A DNA stretch of 6,539 bases from assembly GCA_012798275.1 (NCBI GenBank), contig JAAZNO010000259.1, positions 1 to 6,539 on the forward strand, written 5' to 3'. The DNA comes from Chloroflexota bacterium (GTDB lineage Bacteria > Chloroflexota > Anaerolineae > B4-G1 > SLSP01). How positions within the stretch are numbered: position 1 is the stretch's first letter; each line of letters opens with the position of its first letter. Positions 5,420 through 6,539 of the stretch are shown in pieces. Under the pieces are notes generated by a model. The model worked only from the letters and a program-made list of their open reading frames with translations, made no database searches and was not told where the DNA came from. The position numbers were made by a program, and so were the translations under genes.

Positions 5420-5466
5420 CAGGGGTTGATGCTCGGATCCGCTTTTCGGACAACAGGGAGGAGCGC

Positions 5467-6539
5467 ATGAACAGTGAGTTATTGGACTGCCTGGTGGAAT
5501 TGGCGCAGGCTGAGGGGCTGGATGCGGTGGCGTTGGTGCCCGGCCCCAATCTGCTGCATCTGACCGGCTACAGTTTTCACCTCAGCGAAAGGCCTACGCT
5601 GGCCCTGATTCCCGTAGATCAGCCGCCGGTGATGGTGGTGCCGGCGCTGGAAGCGGGCAAGGTCAGCGAACTGGAGGTCTTTTCTTACACCGATGAGGAA
5701 GGCTACGCCATGGCGTTCCACGAAGCTTGTGTGGCGCTGGAGCTGGCGGACGCCCGCATCGGGGTGGAGGCACTGCGCATGAGGCTGCTGGAGGCACGCC
5801 TTCTGGAGCGCTATGCCGCCGGCTCGCGCCTGGTGCCGGCGGATGAGTTGTTGAGCCAGTTGCGCGTGCAGAAGTCCTCGCTGGAACTCGCTGCGATGCG
5901 TCGCGCCATTGCCGTCGCCGAGGCGGCCTTTTTGGGCTGGCTCGCCGACGTGCACCCCGGCATGACCGAACGTGAGGCGACGGCGCGCCTCGTGGCGCGG
6001 CTGCTCACCAGCGGGGCGGATGCGATTTCCTTCGATCCGATTGTGGTAGGCGGTCCCAACGGCGCTTTGCCGCACGCGGTGCCCGGTTCGCGCCCGCTGG
6101 CCTATGGCGATTGGCTGGTCGTGGATTGGGGCGCTTTTGTCGAGGGCTATGCCTCGGATTTGACGCGCGCGGTGACCATGGGTCCGCCGGCAGGACCGCT
6201 GTGCGCCGTCCAGGAGCTCGTGCTCCGCGCCAATGAGGCCGGTCGTGCGGCCGCTCGTCCCGGCATTGCGGCGGAGGCGGTTGACGCTGCCGCGCGGGCT
6301 GTCATCACCGCGGCGGGTCACGGGGAGCATTTCACGCACCGGACCGGTCACGGCCTGGGCCTGGAGGTGCACGAGCCGCCGTACATTGTCGCCGGCAACA
6401 CGGGGGCGTTGTTGCCGGGCATGACTTTCACTGTCGAGCCGGGTGTGTATCTGGAAGGGGTGGGGGGCGTGCGCATCGAGGACAATGTGGTGATCACCGC
6501 CGTCGGCGCGGAGACGCTCAGCACCTTGCCCCGTGCGCC
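5467..6539 (+). CDS. M24-family Xaa-Pro-type peptidase (3' end truncated by window)
   Basis: ATG 5467, preceded by GGGAGGAG (5456-5463), opens a frame that runs off the right edge after 357 codons. It has an N-terminal creatinase-like domain (about 1-130, with P-G-P-N-L-L-H-L-T-G-Y at 25-35) and a C-terminal pita-bread M24 domain (about 140-357). The dinuclear metal ligands are complete: D220 in V-V-D-W-G-A, D231 in S-D-L-T-R, H295 in T-G-H-G-L-G, E324 in T-V-E-P-G-V-Y and E338 in R-I-E-D. Accessory histidines H203 (L-P-H-A) and H302 (E-V-H-E-P-P) are present. The family usually runs to about 360 residues, so only a few residues are missing. Members remove N-terminal residues before proline or cleave Xaa-Pro dipeptides in the cytoplasm; I cannot distinguish aminopeptidase P from prolidase. 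It shares the 5332-5466 gap with the divergent hydrolase. I see no convincing promoter for it. Confidence 0.93.
   Translation, partial: MNSELLDCLVELAQAEGLDAVALVPGPNLLHLTGYSFHLSERPTLALIPVDQPPVMVVPALEAGKVSELEVFSYTDEEGYAMAFHEACVALELADARIGVEALRMRLLEARLLERYAAGSRLVPADELLSQLRVQKSSLELAAMRRAIAVAEAAFLGWLADVHPGMTEREATARLVARLLTSGADAISFDPIVVGGPNGALPHAVPGSRPLAYGDWLVVDWGAFVEGYASDLTRAVTMGPPAGPLCAVQELVLRANEAGRAAARPGIAAEAVDAAARAVITAAGHGEHFTHRTGHGLGLEVHEPPYIVAGNTGALLPGMTFTVEPGVYLEGVGGVRIEDNVVITAVGAETLSTLPRA

Noticed and set aside
5417..5458. Direct repeat CAACAGGG at 5417-5424 and 5451-5458 upstream of the M24 gene
   Set aside because: It is only 8 bp, and the second copy is part of the ribosome binding site region, so chance is a sufficient explanation.
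5479..6372. Long minus-strand open frame (297 codons) opposite the M24 peptidase gene
   Set aside because: It is antisense to a gene with all metal ligands intact. Its product is rich in Arg/His/Gln with no motif, which is typical of a shadow frame.

Overview
The window is GC-rich, densely coded bacterial DNA. Its core is a housekeeping cluster on the + strand: rpsU (ribosomal protein S21), yqeY, pgpH (7TM-HD c-di-AMP phosphodiesterase), ybeY (rRNA endonuclease) and dgkA (undecaprenol/diacylglycerol kinase). This order resembles the rpsU-yqeY and phoH-pgpH-ybeY-dgkA-cdd-era neighbourhoods of Firmicutes, but here the two are joined directly and phoH, cdd and era are absent from the window. From the base composition, the presence of S21 and PgpH, the style of the M24 and metallo-beta-lactamase proteins, and the fragment at the left edge, I infer a member of the Chloroflexota (Anaerolineae/Caldilineae-like). 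That placement is an inference; a GC-rich Firmicute is the main alternative.

Layout. 1-117 is the tail of an unidentified upstream gene. It is followed by a plausible hairpin terminator that overlaps a near-perfect sigma-70-type promoter (TTGACA, 16 bp, TATAAT). A leader of about 120 nt with several competing stem options precedes rpsU, which very probably starts at a GTG at 322. yqeY follows after 14 nt. A strong 8-bp hairpin separates yqeY from pgpH. pgpH/ybeY and ybeY/dgkA are each joined by ATGA stop/start overlaps, which suggests translational coupling. A weaker promoter then leads to two short, unrecognised membrane-protein genes (4110-4391 and 4433-4633), both with strong ribosome binding sites. 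These converge on a minus-strand metallo-beta-lactamase-fold hydrolase (4684-5331). That hydrolase is divergent from an M24-family Xaa-Pro-type peptidase (5467 to beyond the window end). The hydrolase has a clear minus-strand -10 box, and just downstream of it lies a precisely centred 26-bp imperfect palindrome.

How they fit together. The main cluster links ribosome assembly and quality (S21, YbeY), a protein associated with tRNA-amidotransferase families (YqeY), c-di-AMP turnover (PgpH) and lipid-carrier recycling for the cell envelope (DgkA). The right half looks like ordinary hydrolase housekeeping. I found no CRISPR array, tRNA, rRNA, insertion sequence or defence system. The most interesting items are regulatory: the rpsU leader, the yqeY-pgpH hairpin and the palindrome upstream of the hydrolase.
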